This document shows, one piece after another, positions 1 to 5,721 of a stretch of 7,845 nucleotides of DNA. The stretch's first letter is position 1. Each line of letters opens with the position of its first letter. The stretch comes from JAAEUE01 sp039180225 (GTDB lineage Bacteria; Pseudomonadota; Alphaproteobacteria; Rhizobiales; CAJQND01). Location of the stretch: contig JBCDDQ010000235.1 of the NCBI GenBank assembly GCA_039180225.1, forward strand, positions 1-7,845, given 5' to 3'. The notes below the pieces were generated by a model that ran no database searches, was not told the origin of the DNA, and saw only the letters and a program-made list of their open reading frames with translations. The position numbers and the translations under genes are program-made.

Positions 1-169
1 CCGGTGTTTCCACCTGGCAAAAGTAGTGCCCTTCAAACAGCTCTTGCACCAAGACCACATTGGCCCCTTGGCCCGCTGCCTTGCGCACCAGCTCCTCAGC
101 CTTGTCGTGATTTGCCGTCCGGTCATCGGAACAGGCCATCTGCGTGACACCAATGGTTACTTCAGCCAT
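1..169 (-). CDS. aguB: N-carbamoylputrescine amidase, N-terminal 56 residues (partial)
   Basis: This is the 5' end of a carbon-nitrogen hydrolase (nitrilase superfamily) gene; the rest lies beyond position 1. The visible protein begins MAEVTIGVTQMACSDDRTAN and continues to VLVQELFEGHYFCQ. TQMAC near the start and QELFE followed by YFCQ are what I know from AguB, which converts N-carbamoylputrescine to putrescine, CO2 and ammonia in the agmatine route, in the cytoplasm. The first Glu of QELFE (residue 43) would be the Glu of the family's Glu-Lys-Cys triad; the Lys and Cys are outside the window. A GGGAGAG Shine-Dalgarno sequence sits about 5 bases before the ATG and supports this start. The gene closes the visible part of a polyamine operon and overlaps the small remnant ORF upstream by 13 bases. 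Assignment to AguB rather than another nitrilase branch rests only on the N-terminus. Confidence 0.82.
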   Translation of the reverse strand, partial: MAEVTIGVTQMACSDDRTANHDKAEELVRKAAGQGANVVLVQELFEGHYFCQVETP

Positions 170-267
170 AAGAACTCTCCCTTGTCTTCACTCGGCGCCT
201 TGGCGGTGACGGGGCCGATCTTCACCGGCTCAAAGAGAATATCATAGTGCGGATCGCGGGCCACCAT
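157..267 (-). pseudogene. Remnant of an NADH:flavin oxidoreductase (trimethylamine dehydrogenase/dimethylglycine demethylase-like) gene, first ~23 codons only
   Basis: An ATG directly abuts the TGA of the acetylpolyamine amidohydrolase gene and opens a 37-codon frame. Its first 23 residues include RDPHYDILFEP and KIGPVTAK. This is the characteristic N-terminus of the large (about 650-700 residue) flavin/Fe-S oxidoreductases related to trimethylamine dehydrogenase and dimethylglycine demethylase. In that family the next residues are normally NRF followed by a PHCNGMG-like motif. Here homology stops after the Lys (near 199) and the frame reads through unrelated codons into the start of the carbamoylputrescine amidase gene. 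In another frame, the bases after the break could be the last codons of a lost gene ending in TGA 17 bases before that start. I infer an internal deletion that removed most of one gene, possibly more. The residual short ORF may still be translated by coupling, but cannot encode an enzyme. Confidence 0.68.
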
Positions 268-1296
268 TCACGCTCCCAAATAGCCCTGGAGCACGTTCAC
301 CGTGTTGATCCCGATCTCCGCCACCGCATAGCCGCCTTCCATGACGAAGTGCGTGGGCAAACCGAGCCCCGCGATGCGGACGCCGTAGTCGGTAAAGTCC
401 TCCGATTTCAGCTTGAAGAAGCTGATTGGGTCGTTCTCGAAAGTGTCCACGCCCAGGGAGATGATCAGCACATCCGGGCTATAGTTTCGGATCCGTTCCA
501 ATCCCTGGTTCAGCGCATCTCCCCACATGGAATAAGGCGTTCCGGGCGGCATTGGAAAGTTGAGGTTGAAGCCCTCTCCTGCCCCTGCGCCGGTTTCATC
601 CGCAAAGCCCAGGAAATGTGGGAAAGCGTCCATGGGGTCCCCATGGAGGGAGACAAACAGAACATCGTCTCGCTCATAGAAAATGTCTTGGGTACCGTTG
701 CCGTGGTGGAAGTCCGGATCGAGAATGGCAACGCGTTCTGCGCCTGCATCCAGATAACCCTGTGCCGCGATGGCGGCATTGTTGAGGAAGCAGTAGCCGC
801 CATAGAGATCACTTGCGGCGTGGTGGCCCGGCGGGCGACACAGGGAGAACGCCGTGTTGGCGCCCCCTGAAATCAGCTTCTGGCCGGTTTGAGCAATGGC
901 CGCGCTGGCTTCTGCTGCTTCGAATGTGCCTGCGGTGATCGCTGTTTCGATGGCCATGCAATAGTAGCCGAGCTTGCCATCAATGTGCGTGGGCTCACGC
1001 TGCTGCATGCGGCGGGCGGGGATGACGGTGGGCAAGGCTTCGCCGTTAAAGCCCTCCGCATCCCAAAGCGCCCAGGCGTTCCGCAGGAACTCCAAGTAAG
1101 GGCCGGTATGAACCTTGCGCACGGGCGCCCAATCCAAGGGATCCGGCGCAGCAAAGTCATCAAACCCGCATAGTTTCAAGCGGTCAACAATGTGTTCCCA
1201 GCGCTCCGGACATTCGAACGGACGCACCAACTCACCGCCGTAGAGCTCACCCTTCGGGAAGTGTTTGCGGTGGTCTTCACTGTAGATAATTCTCAT
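268..1296 (-). CDS. aphA: Acetylpolyamine amidohydrolase (histone deacetylase superfamily)
   Basis: This 342-residue protein is the length of Mycoplana ramosa acetylpolyamine amidohydrolase (341 residues) and resembles it from end to end. That family is a cytoplasmic zinc enzyme that removes acetyl groups from N-acetylated putrescine, cadaverine and longer polyamines. The catalytic residues fall at the same numbers as in the Mycoplana enzyme: tandem His158-His159 in RPPGHHA, zinc ligands Asp195 and His197 in DPDFHHGNGTQ, zinc ligand Asp284 in SLGVDTFENDP, and Tyr323 in MEGGY. Glu17 (KGELYGGEL), which shapes the cationic substrate pocket, is present, and Asp106 replaces a pocket Glu. One small oddity is Pro194 between Asp193 and Asp195, where Val is usual. 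The start ATG is preceded by a purine-rich GAGGCGAGAAG. The gene begins 9 bases after the amidase stop and ends directly against the next ATG, so it is inside an operon. The enzyme appears intact. Confidence 0.93.
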   Translation of the reverse strand: MRIIYSEDHRKHFPKGELYGGELVRPFECPERWEHIVDRLKLCGFDDFAAPDPLDWAPVRKVHTGPYLEFLRNAWALWDAEGFNGEALPTVIPARRMQQREPTHIDGKLGYYCMAIETAITAGTFEAAEASAAIAQTGQKLISGGANTAFSLCRPPGHHAASDLYGGYCFLNNAAIAAQGYLDAGAERVAILDPDFHHGNGTQDIFYERDDVLFVSLHGDPMDAFPHFLGFADETGAGAGEGFNLNFPMPPGTPYSMWGDALNQGLERIRNYSPDVLIISLGVDTFENDPISFFKLKSEDFTDYGVRIAGLGLPTHFVMEGGYAVAEIGINTVNVLQGYLGA

Positions 1297-1305
1297 CTTC
1301 TCGCC

Positions 1306-2718
1306 TCAAAGGGATGGCCGCTGAAACCCAAATGCCGGCTCAAGCGCTGCCGCAATGTTGAACACGGCGGGCTCGTCGTATGCGGCGCCCACAATTTGTA
1401 CGCCCGTGGGCACATTGTTTTCAGCTGTTCCAGAAGGTACAGACATTACCGGACATCGGCTCAACATATTGAACGGATGGGTCATGACCCAACCATATTC
1501 TCCATCGACCACCACATCGTTGATCCTGAAGTTCTTGTTCCAGGAATCATGATCGGCTGCGACGGCCGGCACCGCATTGGTGGGACAGATCATGGCGTCA
1601 TAGCCTTCCATCTGGGCTCCGAACACGTTGTAAACGTCCACCGCCTTAGCAAGGGACTGAAGGAAATCCTCCATGGTGAACCGTTCAGCATCCCGAACGG
1701 TCTCCAAAGCATAGTCGGTCATCAGGTCGCCGTGCTCTGGGACAAGCCGCTTGATGTGTTGACCCCACAGCATGGCCAGATAACACTGCGCCGCCTCCTG
1801 GCAGCTCTCATCCCAGGGAAATTGGATCTCTTCCATCTCCGCGCCAAGGTCGCGCAGCTGTTCAACCACCCGCAAGGTGTTCTGGCGCACAGCATCGTCG
1901 AGCTGGAAGTACCCCAGATCAACGGACCAGGCGATCTTTCGCCCGCGCACTTCGCCTGGCGTGTCCACAATGCGCATGGCGCCCGGCAGAGACGCAATGT
2001 CCCTGGGGCTTTGGCCGGCCGACACATTGAACATGGCAAGGCAATCGCTCACGGTCCGGGTCATGGGGCCGGAATGGGAGTAGAAATCCAGGTTCATCAC
2101 CGGGGTTTCCGGGATCCGCCCATAGGCCGCCTTCAGCCCGACAATGCCACAGCACGCGGCAGGAATCCGAACGGAGCCCCCGATATCTGTTCCCGTGCCC
2201 AATGTGGTTGTTCCCGCAGCGAGTGCAGCGGCGGTACCACCGGATGATCCGCCGGGTGTGTGGTCCAGACTGTGAGGATTGCGCGTAATACCCCACATCT
2301 TTGACTGGCACGTGCCCAGCAGGCAGAACTCAGGCGTGGTGGTGCGCGCGTGGATGATAACGCCTGCTTCCATAAGGCGCTCGGCAAAGACGTCCGTTTG
2401 TTCATCAACATGATCTTTGAAGATCAAGGATCCACTGGTGGTTCGCCGGCCCTTCAGCCGAATTTCATCCTTGATGACACAGGTCAACCCATCCAGCGGA
2501 CCGGCCGGCCCCGAGCGTGATGTATAGCGCGCTTCGGACGCACGGGCCGCCTCAAGTGCCTCGTCAAAATAAGTATCCGCAAAGGCATTGATCTGCGACT
2601 CGACGGCCTCAGCGCGTGCGATTTGTGCTTGAAGAATCTCTACCGGAGAGAGCTTGCGCGACCGGAACAGTTCCAAAGCCAGGCTCGCCGGCATATAGCA
2701 CAAATCCAGATCGGCCAT
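1306..2718 (-). CDS. Amidase-signature family hydrolase of unknown substrate
   Basis: The 470-residue protein belongs to the amidase signature family, whose Ser-cisSer-Lys triad cleaves amide bonds in the cytoplasm. All three triad residues are visible: Lys83 in CVIKDEI, Ser158 in TPGGSSGG, and the nucleophile Ser182 in TDIGGSVRIPA, 24 residues on as the family requires. Length suits a stand-alone amidase. A tRNA-dependent GatA is unlikely, since there is no gatB or gatC neighbour and the context is catabolic. A TTG seven codons upstream (2739) is possible, but the ATG at 2718 has GAGGGA nine bases before it and starts MADLDLCYMPA, typical of the family. The gene lies between the polyamine-type binding protein and acetylpolyamine amidohydrolase genes, so I infer an amide or amino-acid amide derived from polyamine metabolism as substrate. 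The exact compound cannot be read from the sequence. Confidence 0.9.
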   Translation of the reverse strand: MADLDLCYMPASLALELFRSRKLSPVEILQAQIARAEAVESQINAFADTYFDEALEAARASEARYTSRSGPAGPLDGLTCVIKDEIRLKGRRTTSGSLIFKDHVDEQTDVFAERLMEAGVIIHARTTTPEFCLLGTCQSKMWGITRNPHSLDHTPGGSSGGTAAALAAGTTTLGTGTDIGGSVRIPAACCGIVGLKAAYGRIPETPVMNLDFYSHSGPMTRTVSDCLAMFNVSAGQSPRDIASLPGAMRIVDTPGEVRGRKIAWSVDLGYFQLDDAVRQNTLRVVEQLRDLGAEMEEIQFPWDESCQEAAQCYLAMLWGQHIKRLVPEHGDLMTDYALETVRDAERFTMEDFLQSLAKAVDVYNVFGAQMEGYDAMICPTNAVPAVAADHDSWNKNFRINDVVVDGEYGWVMTHPFNMLSRCPVMSVPSGTAENNVPTGVQIVGAAYDEPAVFNIAAALEPAFGFQRPSL

Positions 2719-2747
2719 GGCCTCGCATCCCTCGCGCAAGCGGACAA

Positions 2748-2771
2748 CGGGCGCACCTTTCGATGCGCCCG
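2748..2771 (-). promoter_or_regulatory. Intercistronic stem-loop after the polyamine-type binding protein gene
   Basis: CGGGCGCA pairs perfectly with TGCGCCCG around an 8-base loop, within the 66 bases between the binding-protein stop and the amidase start. On the transcribed strand no run of U follows, so a full Rho-independent terminator is unlikely. Such hairpins behind binding-protein genes usually block 3' exonucleases or cause partial termination, leaving more binding-protein message than downstream message. The function here is inferred from structure and position. Confidence 0.6.
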
Positions 2772-2784
2772 CGTCAGGATCAGA

Positions 2785-3810
2785 CTACTGGAGCAGTTTC
2801 GTCCAGATTCTGTCGATAGCCTTCACATATTTCGGTCCGCAGCTCTTGCCGAACTTCACAGGCACGGAAGGAACACTCACTTCAGGAGAGTTGGCCATAT
2901 CTTTGCCCATATGCTTATCGGACCCGGCGATCGGGTTCGCATACTTGGCGAAATCAGATTGAATGGCCATGTTCTCCGGCTTCATCAGCCAGTTCATGAA
3001 GATCTTGGCGTTCTCGATGTTCTTGGCGCCTTTCGGGATCACGAGGCTGTCGTACCAACCCACAACCCCTTCCTTGGGGAAGCAGTATTTGATCTCACCG
3101 CCGGCAAGGCGTTGCTTCATGGCATCGCCGTTCCAGGCGTTCGAGATGTTGGTCACGCCACTGCCCAGCCGGTCCATGGTGCCTTCAGAAGAGAAGACCT
3201 TCACATGCTCTTTTTGCTTTTGCAGCAGAGCCTGAACGGCTTTGAGGTCTTCGGTTTTCTCCGTGCAGAACTCTTGACCCAGATAGATGTGCGCCATATT
3301 GGCCACTTCTTCCGGGGTCTTGAAAACACCCACACTGCCTGATGCCTTCTCATTGGGCTCAAAGAACTCTTTCAAGCTGGAACAATCCCCAACGCCAGCA
3401 TCCGTGCGAATGGCGTAAGAGGTGGTGCCCATTTGATAGGGGCTGGAGAATTCCTGCTTGGGGTCCCAGCTTGGAAACTGGAATGCCTTCGCCACGTGTT
3501 TGAAATTCTCCATCTTTGAGACGTCCACCTTTTCCAGAAGGCTTTCAGCGATCATGATGGTCACAAAGTTCTGGCTCGGCACGGCCAAGTCATAGCCAGT
3601 TGCACCGGACTTCAGCTTTGCAAGAAGCGTCTCGTTGGAATCGTAGGTGTCGACCGTGACCTTGATGCCGGTTTCCTTTTCGAACTTTGCGATCATGTCC
3701 GGCGCCGTGTAGTCGGTCCAGTTGTAAAAGTACAACTCTCCGGCCGCGTGCGCCTGGCTTGCCGCCAATCCGACCGCACCGGCCAATGCCACTCCCAATA
3801 GTCTTTTCAT
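2785..3810 (-). CDS. Periplasmic polyamine-type ABC transporter substrate-binding protein (PotF/PotD/SpuD-like)
   Basis: The 341-residue protein has a classical signal peptide: MKRLL, a hydrophobic Ala/Gly/Leu core, then SQAHA with probable cleavage after Ala22. It is not a lipoprotein, as no lipobox Cys is present. The mature protein begins ELYFYNWTDYTAPD, the diagnostic start of PotD/PotF-like binding proteins. Candidate polyamine contacts known from PotF line up: Trp31 and Asp33 (NWTDY), Ser79 (VPSQNF), Trp226 and Asp229 (WNGDA), Asp254 (GWYDS). These acidic and aromatic residues support a di- or polyamine ligand, but do not separate putrescine from spermidine or an acylated form. The frame is open 30 codons further upstream, but the ATG at 3810 has a GAGGGAG motif at good spacing and starts the signal peptide. 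It is the first gene of the hydrolase operon. No permease or ATPase for it is visible. Confidence 0.9.
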   Translation of the reverse strand: MKRLLGVALAGAVGLAASQAHAAGELYFYNWTDYTAPDMIAKFEKETGIKVTVDTYDSNETLLAKLKSGATGYDLAVPSQNFVTIMIAESLLEKVDVSKMENFKHVAKAFQFPSWDPKQEFSSPYQMGTTSYAIRTDAGVGDCSSLKEFFEPNEKASGSVGVFKTPEEVANMAHIYLGQEFCTEKTEDLKAVQALLQKQKEHVKVFSSEGTMDRLGSGVTNISNAWNGDAMKQRLAGGEIKYCFPKEGVVGWYDSLVIPKGAKNIENAKIFMNWLMKPENMAIQSDFAKYANPIAGSDKHMGKDMANSPEVSVPSVPVKFGKSCGPKYVKAIDRIWTKLLQ

Positions 3811-3908
3811 CACTCTTTCTCCCTCAGAATGCTCTCGGCCTGAACGGCCCTCAGATTGACCGTGCCGGCCCCGAGGGGCTCCTGTACAGCACGAAATCAA
3901 TCAGAAAG

Positions 3909-3937
3909 ACTAGTGCATCCCTTCAGTTAGGGCTAGT
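3909..3937. promoter_or_regulatory. Interrupted inverted repeat upstream of the polyamine operon, possible operator
   Basis: In the 175-base gap between the transporter stop and the binding-protein start, ACTAG (3909-3913) is matched by CTAGT (3933-3937), and nested inside are CCCT and AGGG, offset by a 5-base bulge. The element lies about 100 bases before the binding-protein ATG, where a regulator of the operon could bind. I see no convincing -35/-10 pair nearby. The rest of this gap holds nothing else I can support except the binding-protein Shine-Dalgarno sequence. The match is short and could be chance. Confidence 0.25.
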
Positions 3938-3985
3938 AAGAATCCAATGAACCCATGCGCGTTTTGCCTCGTTTTTTCCAATGCA

Positions 3986-5182
3986 TCAGTTCGAGAAAAG
4001 TGCGGCACGGGCGACGTTACCAGGCCGCCTCGGCAGGATGAGCGCGGCAGCAAACACAATGACGGCAAAGCCCGCCCACACCGCAAACTGAACGGAGAAC
4101 CCAAACCCGTTCAGGTGCAGCCAGGAGAGCGCGGGAACCACCAAGGCCGTGGTGCCCAGCGACAGTGTGTACTCCACGGAGAAGACACGCGAGCGCCATG
4201 CTGACGGCACGTACGTGCCCACCAGCCAGCTGGACACCGGGATCCACGCAAACATCGAGAGCACAAGGCCCATGGTCACCGGAACAACAGCAAACCCCGT
4301 CACCAAGGTCGTGGTGAAAAGAAGTCCCGCCTGGGCGCTGAACAGAACGAACAAGAGGGGGCGCACATCATAACGGTCCAGGAACCAGCCTACCGGAAGC
4401 TGAGCCAAGCCGGCCACAGCGAAGATCAAACCTGCATAGCTGCCCACCTCAGAGAGGCTGGAGGACGTGCCCGCTAGCCGTTCTGAGAGCAGCTTCGGGA
4501 GCGATAAGCTGACAGCGTTGAACACAATGCCGCCAAACAGGGCCGCCGCTGCGACGAAGACCAGCACGCGCCAGAGTGTGGTGCGGCTTGCGGCACTTCC
4601 GATCCCAGCACGCTCGCTCCCCTCAGTCCTGGCCGGAATGCTGCGGCCGGCAAGCGCCATATGCAGCACCCCAACCGCCAGACACACAAGGCCGGGCACA
4701 AGGAAGCTCACGCGCCATCCAAATCGCTCGCACAGGACGCCCGTGCACAGGGCGGCAACGGCCAACCCCATGTTGCCCCACACACCGTTCACCGCCAGCG
4801 CATGGCCCCGGCGCGCGTTGGTTTCCGTCACCATGGCGATCCCGACAGGATGATAGATGGCGGCAAACAGGCCCAAGCCCGCCAGCGCAGCACTCAATGC
4901 AAAGGGGTTCGGCGCTGCGGCAGCGGCCAAGCAGCAGGCACCGCATCCTGTGAAGAACACGCTCATCATGTGGCTGCGTGACCAATGGTCCCCCAACCAG
5001 CCTGCGGGCAAGGTCGCCAAAGCAAAGGCCATAAACATGGGCGAACTCAACGCCAATGCCTCGCCATAACTCATCTGCCAGTCGCGCTCGATCACAAGCA
5101 CAGCGGTGGGGAAGATCAAAAGCACATAATGATCCAGAAAGTGGCCGAGGTTCAAAAAGCGCATCCTCAGAACAGCCCGCAC
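3986..5182 (-). CDS. Major facilitator superfamily transporter (fosmidomycin-resistance/FSR-like)
   Basis: This hydrophobic inner-membrane protein has about twelve predicted membrane segments. After the first helix (GHFLDHYVLLIFPTAVLVI) comes the MFS loop motif GWLGDHWSRSHMM. Then AIYHPVGIAMV and GVWGNMG recall the YHP and GNxG segments of FSR-type drug exporters. A second-half copy of the loop motif, GWFLDRYDVRP, is also present. I choose the GTG at 5182 (398 residues) because GGAG stands seven bases before it. Starting at the ATG at 5239 would add a low-complexity, non-membrane leader (STSSFS...RRR), has no good ribosome site and overlaps a perfect inverted repeat. An ATG at 5164 is a third option. 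The gene is divergent from an AraC-type regulator, a common pairing for inducible exporters, and lies upstream of the polyamine operon. The substrate is unknown; a polyamine or related amide is only a guess from location. Confidence 0.82.
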   Translation of the reverse strand: MRAVLRMRFLNLGHFLDHYVLLIFPTAVLVIERDWQMSYGEALALSSPMFMAFALATLPAGWLGDHWSRSHMMSVFFTGCGACCLAAAAAPNPFALSAALAGLGLFAAIYHPVGIAMVTETNARRGHALAVNGVWGNMGLAVAALCTGVLCERFGWRVSFLVPGLVCLAVGVLHMALAGRSIPARTEGSERAGIGSAASRTTLWRVLVFVAAAALFGGIVFNAVSLSLPKLLSERLAGTSSSLSEVGSYAGLIFAVAGLAQLPVGWFLDRYDVRPLLFVLFSAQAGLLFTTTLVTGFAVVPVTMGLVLSMFAWIPVSSWLVGTYVPSAWRSRVFSVEYTLSLGTTALVVPALSWLHLNGFGFSVQFAVWAGFAVIVFAAALILPRRPGNVARAALFSN

Positions 5183-5196
5183 TTGACGTCTCCGTG

Positions 5197-5223
5197 TTGA
5201 CGAATGGGGTCTGAACATAGAAA
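5197..5223 (+). promoter_or_regulatory. Possible promoter for the truncated araC-type gene
   Basis: TTGACG (5197-5202) matches the -35 consensus at five of six positions. TAGAAA (5218-5223) matches the -10 consensus at four of six. The spacer is 15 bases, shorter than ideal. Transcription would start inside the inverted repeat just downstream, so the repeat could act as a repressor site. The call rests on weak consensus matching only. Confidence 0.25.
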
Positions 5224-5243
5224 AAGATGATGTGCTCATCTTT
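5223..5243. promoter_or_regulatory. Perfect 8-bp inverted repeat between the divergent transporter and araC-type genes, likely operator
   Basis: AAAGATGA, a 5-base spacer TGTGC, and TCATCTTT form a perfect dyad. It is 12 bases before the araC-type ATG and about 40 bases before the preferred GTG of the transporter gene, so one bound protein could control both. Two-fold symmetry suggests a dimeric regulator. AraC-family proteins more often bind direct repeats, so the binder may be another protein. A minus-strand TATGTT (5214-5219) beside it could be a -10 element for the transporter. Confidence 0.5.
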
Positions 5244-5255
5244 CGGCATTAGGTC

Positions 5256-5490
5256 ATGAAATATCGCAAAAATGCCAAATCGCTCGATCTGCCAAATGTC
5301 AAAGGGTATTCCAGCGAACATGCCCGCGGATATGTTGAAGAGCAGCATACCCATGAGGCCGCTCAAATCGTGCATGCGGCCAAAGGGGTTATGCGCGTGG
5401 CAGCGGATGGATCTTACTGGGTGATCCCACCCGGACGGGGCCTGTGGGTTCCGGCCTCCGTGCCGCACGGGTTTGTCTGCGTCACGGATG
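5256..5490 (+). pseudogene. AraC-family transcriptional regulator, truncated after the N-terminal sensing domain
   Basis: About 78 codons from the ATG encode the start of an AraC-type cupin sensing domain: EEQHTHEAAQIVHAAKGVMRV, then a segment ending PPGRGLWVPASVPHG. The His pair at 31/33 and the WVPA..PHG strand are typical of this family (usual length 250-300 residues with a C-terminal double helix-turn-helix). After about residue 75 the similarity ends, because the DNA becomes the antisense of a livM gene. The frame stays open to 5876, giving a 206-residue chimeric ORF whose second part is not regulator-like. No DNA-binding domain remains, so it cannot work as a standard AraC regulator. 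It starts 12 bases from the inverted repeat and is divergent from the transporter. The ribosome site is weak (AGG two bases before ATG). The end coordinate is approximate, within about 10 bases. Confidence 0.72.
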
Positions 5491-5711
5491 CCAATGGTCA
5501 CGACGGCGGCGACATACATGCCGGTACCATAGAAGAAGATGTTGCCGAGCGAGTTGTAGCCCATTTGCCCGCCCGTCATGTCCCAGCTGAGCGCAACGAT
5601 AATCATCAGCCAGAGAGTGGCGAGCTGGGTCTTGTAGTCGGGCGCGAGGAACGGTGCCGCGACCGTCAGAGCGAGGAGGGCGGCATAGAGCGCGAGCTTT
5701 GCGATACTCAT
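5487..5711 (-). pseudogene. livM: LivM-type branched-chain amino acid ABC transporter permease, 5' fragment cut at the junction
   Basis: The first ~75 codons encode a LivM N-terminus: a first membrane helix (LALYAALLALTVAAPFLAP), then LMIIVALSWDMTGGQMGYNS and GNIFFYGTGMYVAAVV. TGGQ.GYNS..GN is the conserved motif after the second helix in these permeases, which are normally 300 residues or longer. The similarity stops near 5487, where the DNA becomes the antisense of the araC-type gene. The frame then runs on meaninglessly to 4623. The true start is clear: GAGGAG six bases before the ATG, overlapping the livH stop, as in a coupled operon. Without the other half of the membrane domain the product cannot form a transporter. 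If this locus is real, the Liv system would be broken unless another livM exists. Confidence 0.78.
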
Positions 5712-5721
5712 TGCACGCTCC

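Noticed and set aside
629..647. 19-bp perfect palindrome TCCATGGGGTCCCCATGGA
   Set aside because: It lies inside the acetylpolyamine amidohydrolase gene and codes for the conserved HGDPMD segment, so codon choice explains it.
247..870. Plus-strand open frame of 207 codons opposite the acetylpolyamine amidohydrolase gene
   Set aside because: It is antisense to a gene with a complete catalytic set and resembles no known family.
1192..2247. Plus-strand open frame of 351 codons opposite the amidase gene
   Set aside because: It is antisense to an intact amidase, rich in His/Arg/Gly as expected of a shadow frame, with no recognisable domain.
2623..3342. Plus-strand open frame opposite the amidase start and the polyamine-type binding protein
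   Set aside because: The minus-strand genes there have signal peptide, start sites and family motifs; this frame has none.
3840..3875. GGCACG element resembling the -24 half of a sigma-54 promoter before the polyamine operon
   Set aside because: The -12 half (TTGC) is absent at the required spacing, and no enhancer-binding site is visible.
3960..3980. T-run GTTTTTT after the transporter gene as a plus-strand terminator
   Set aside because: There is no stable stem before it and no plus-strand gene for it to end.
4623..5711. Single 362-codon minus-strand gene starting as LivM
   Set aside because: Only the first ~75 codons are LivM-like. The rest is antisense to the araC fragment and a shifted frame of the transporter gene, so it is a junction artefact of reading frame.
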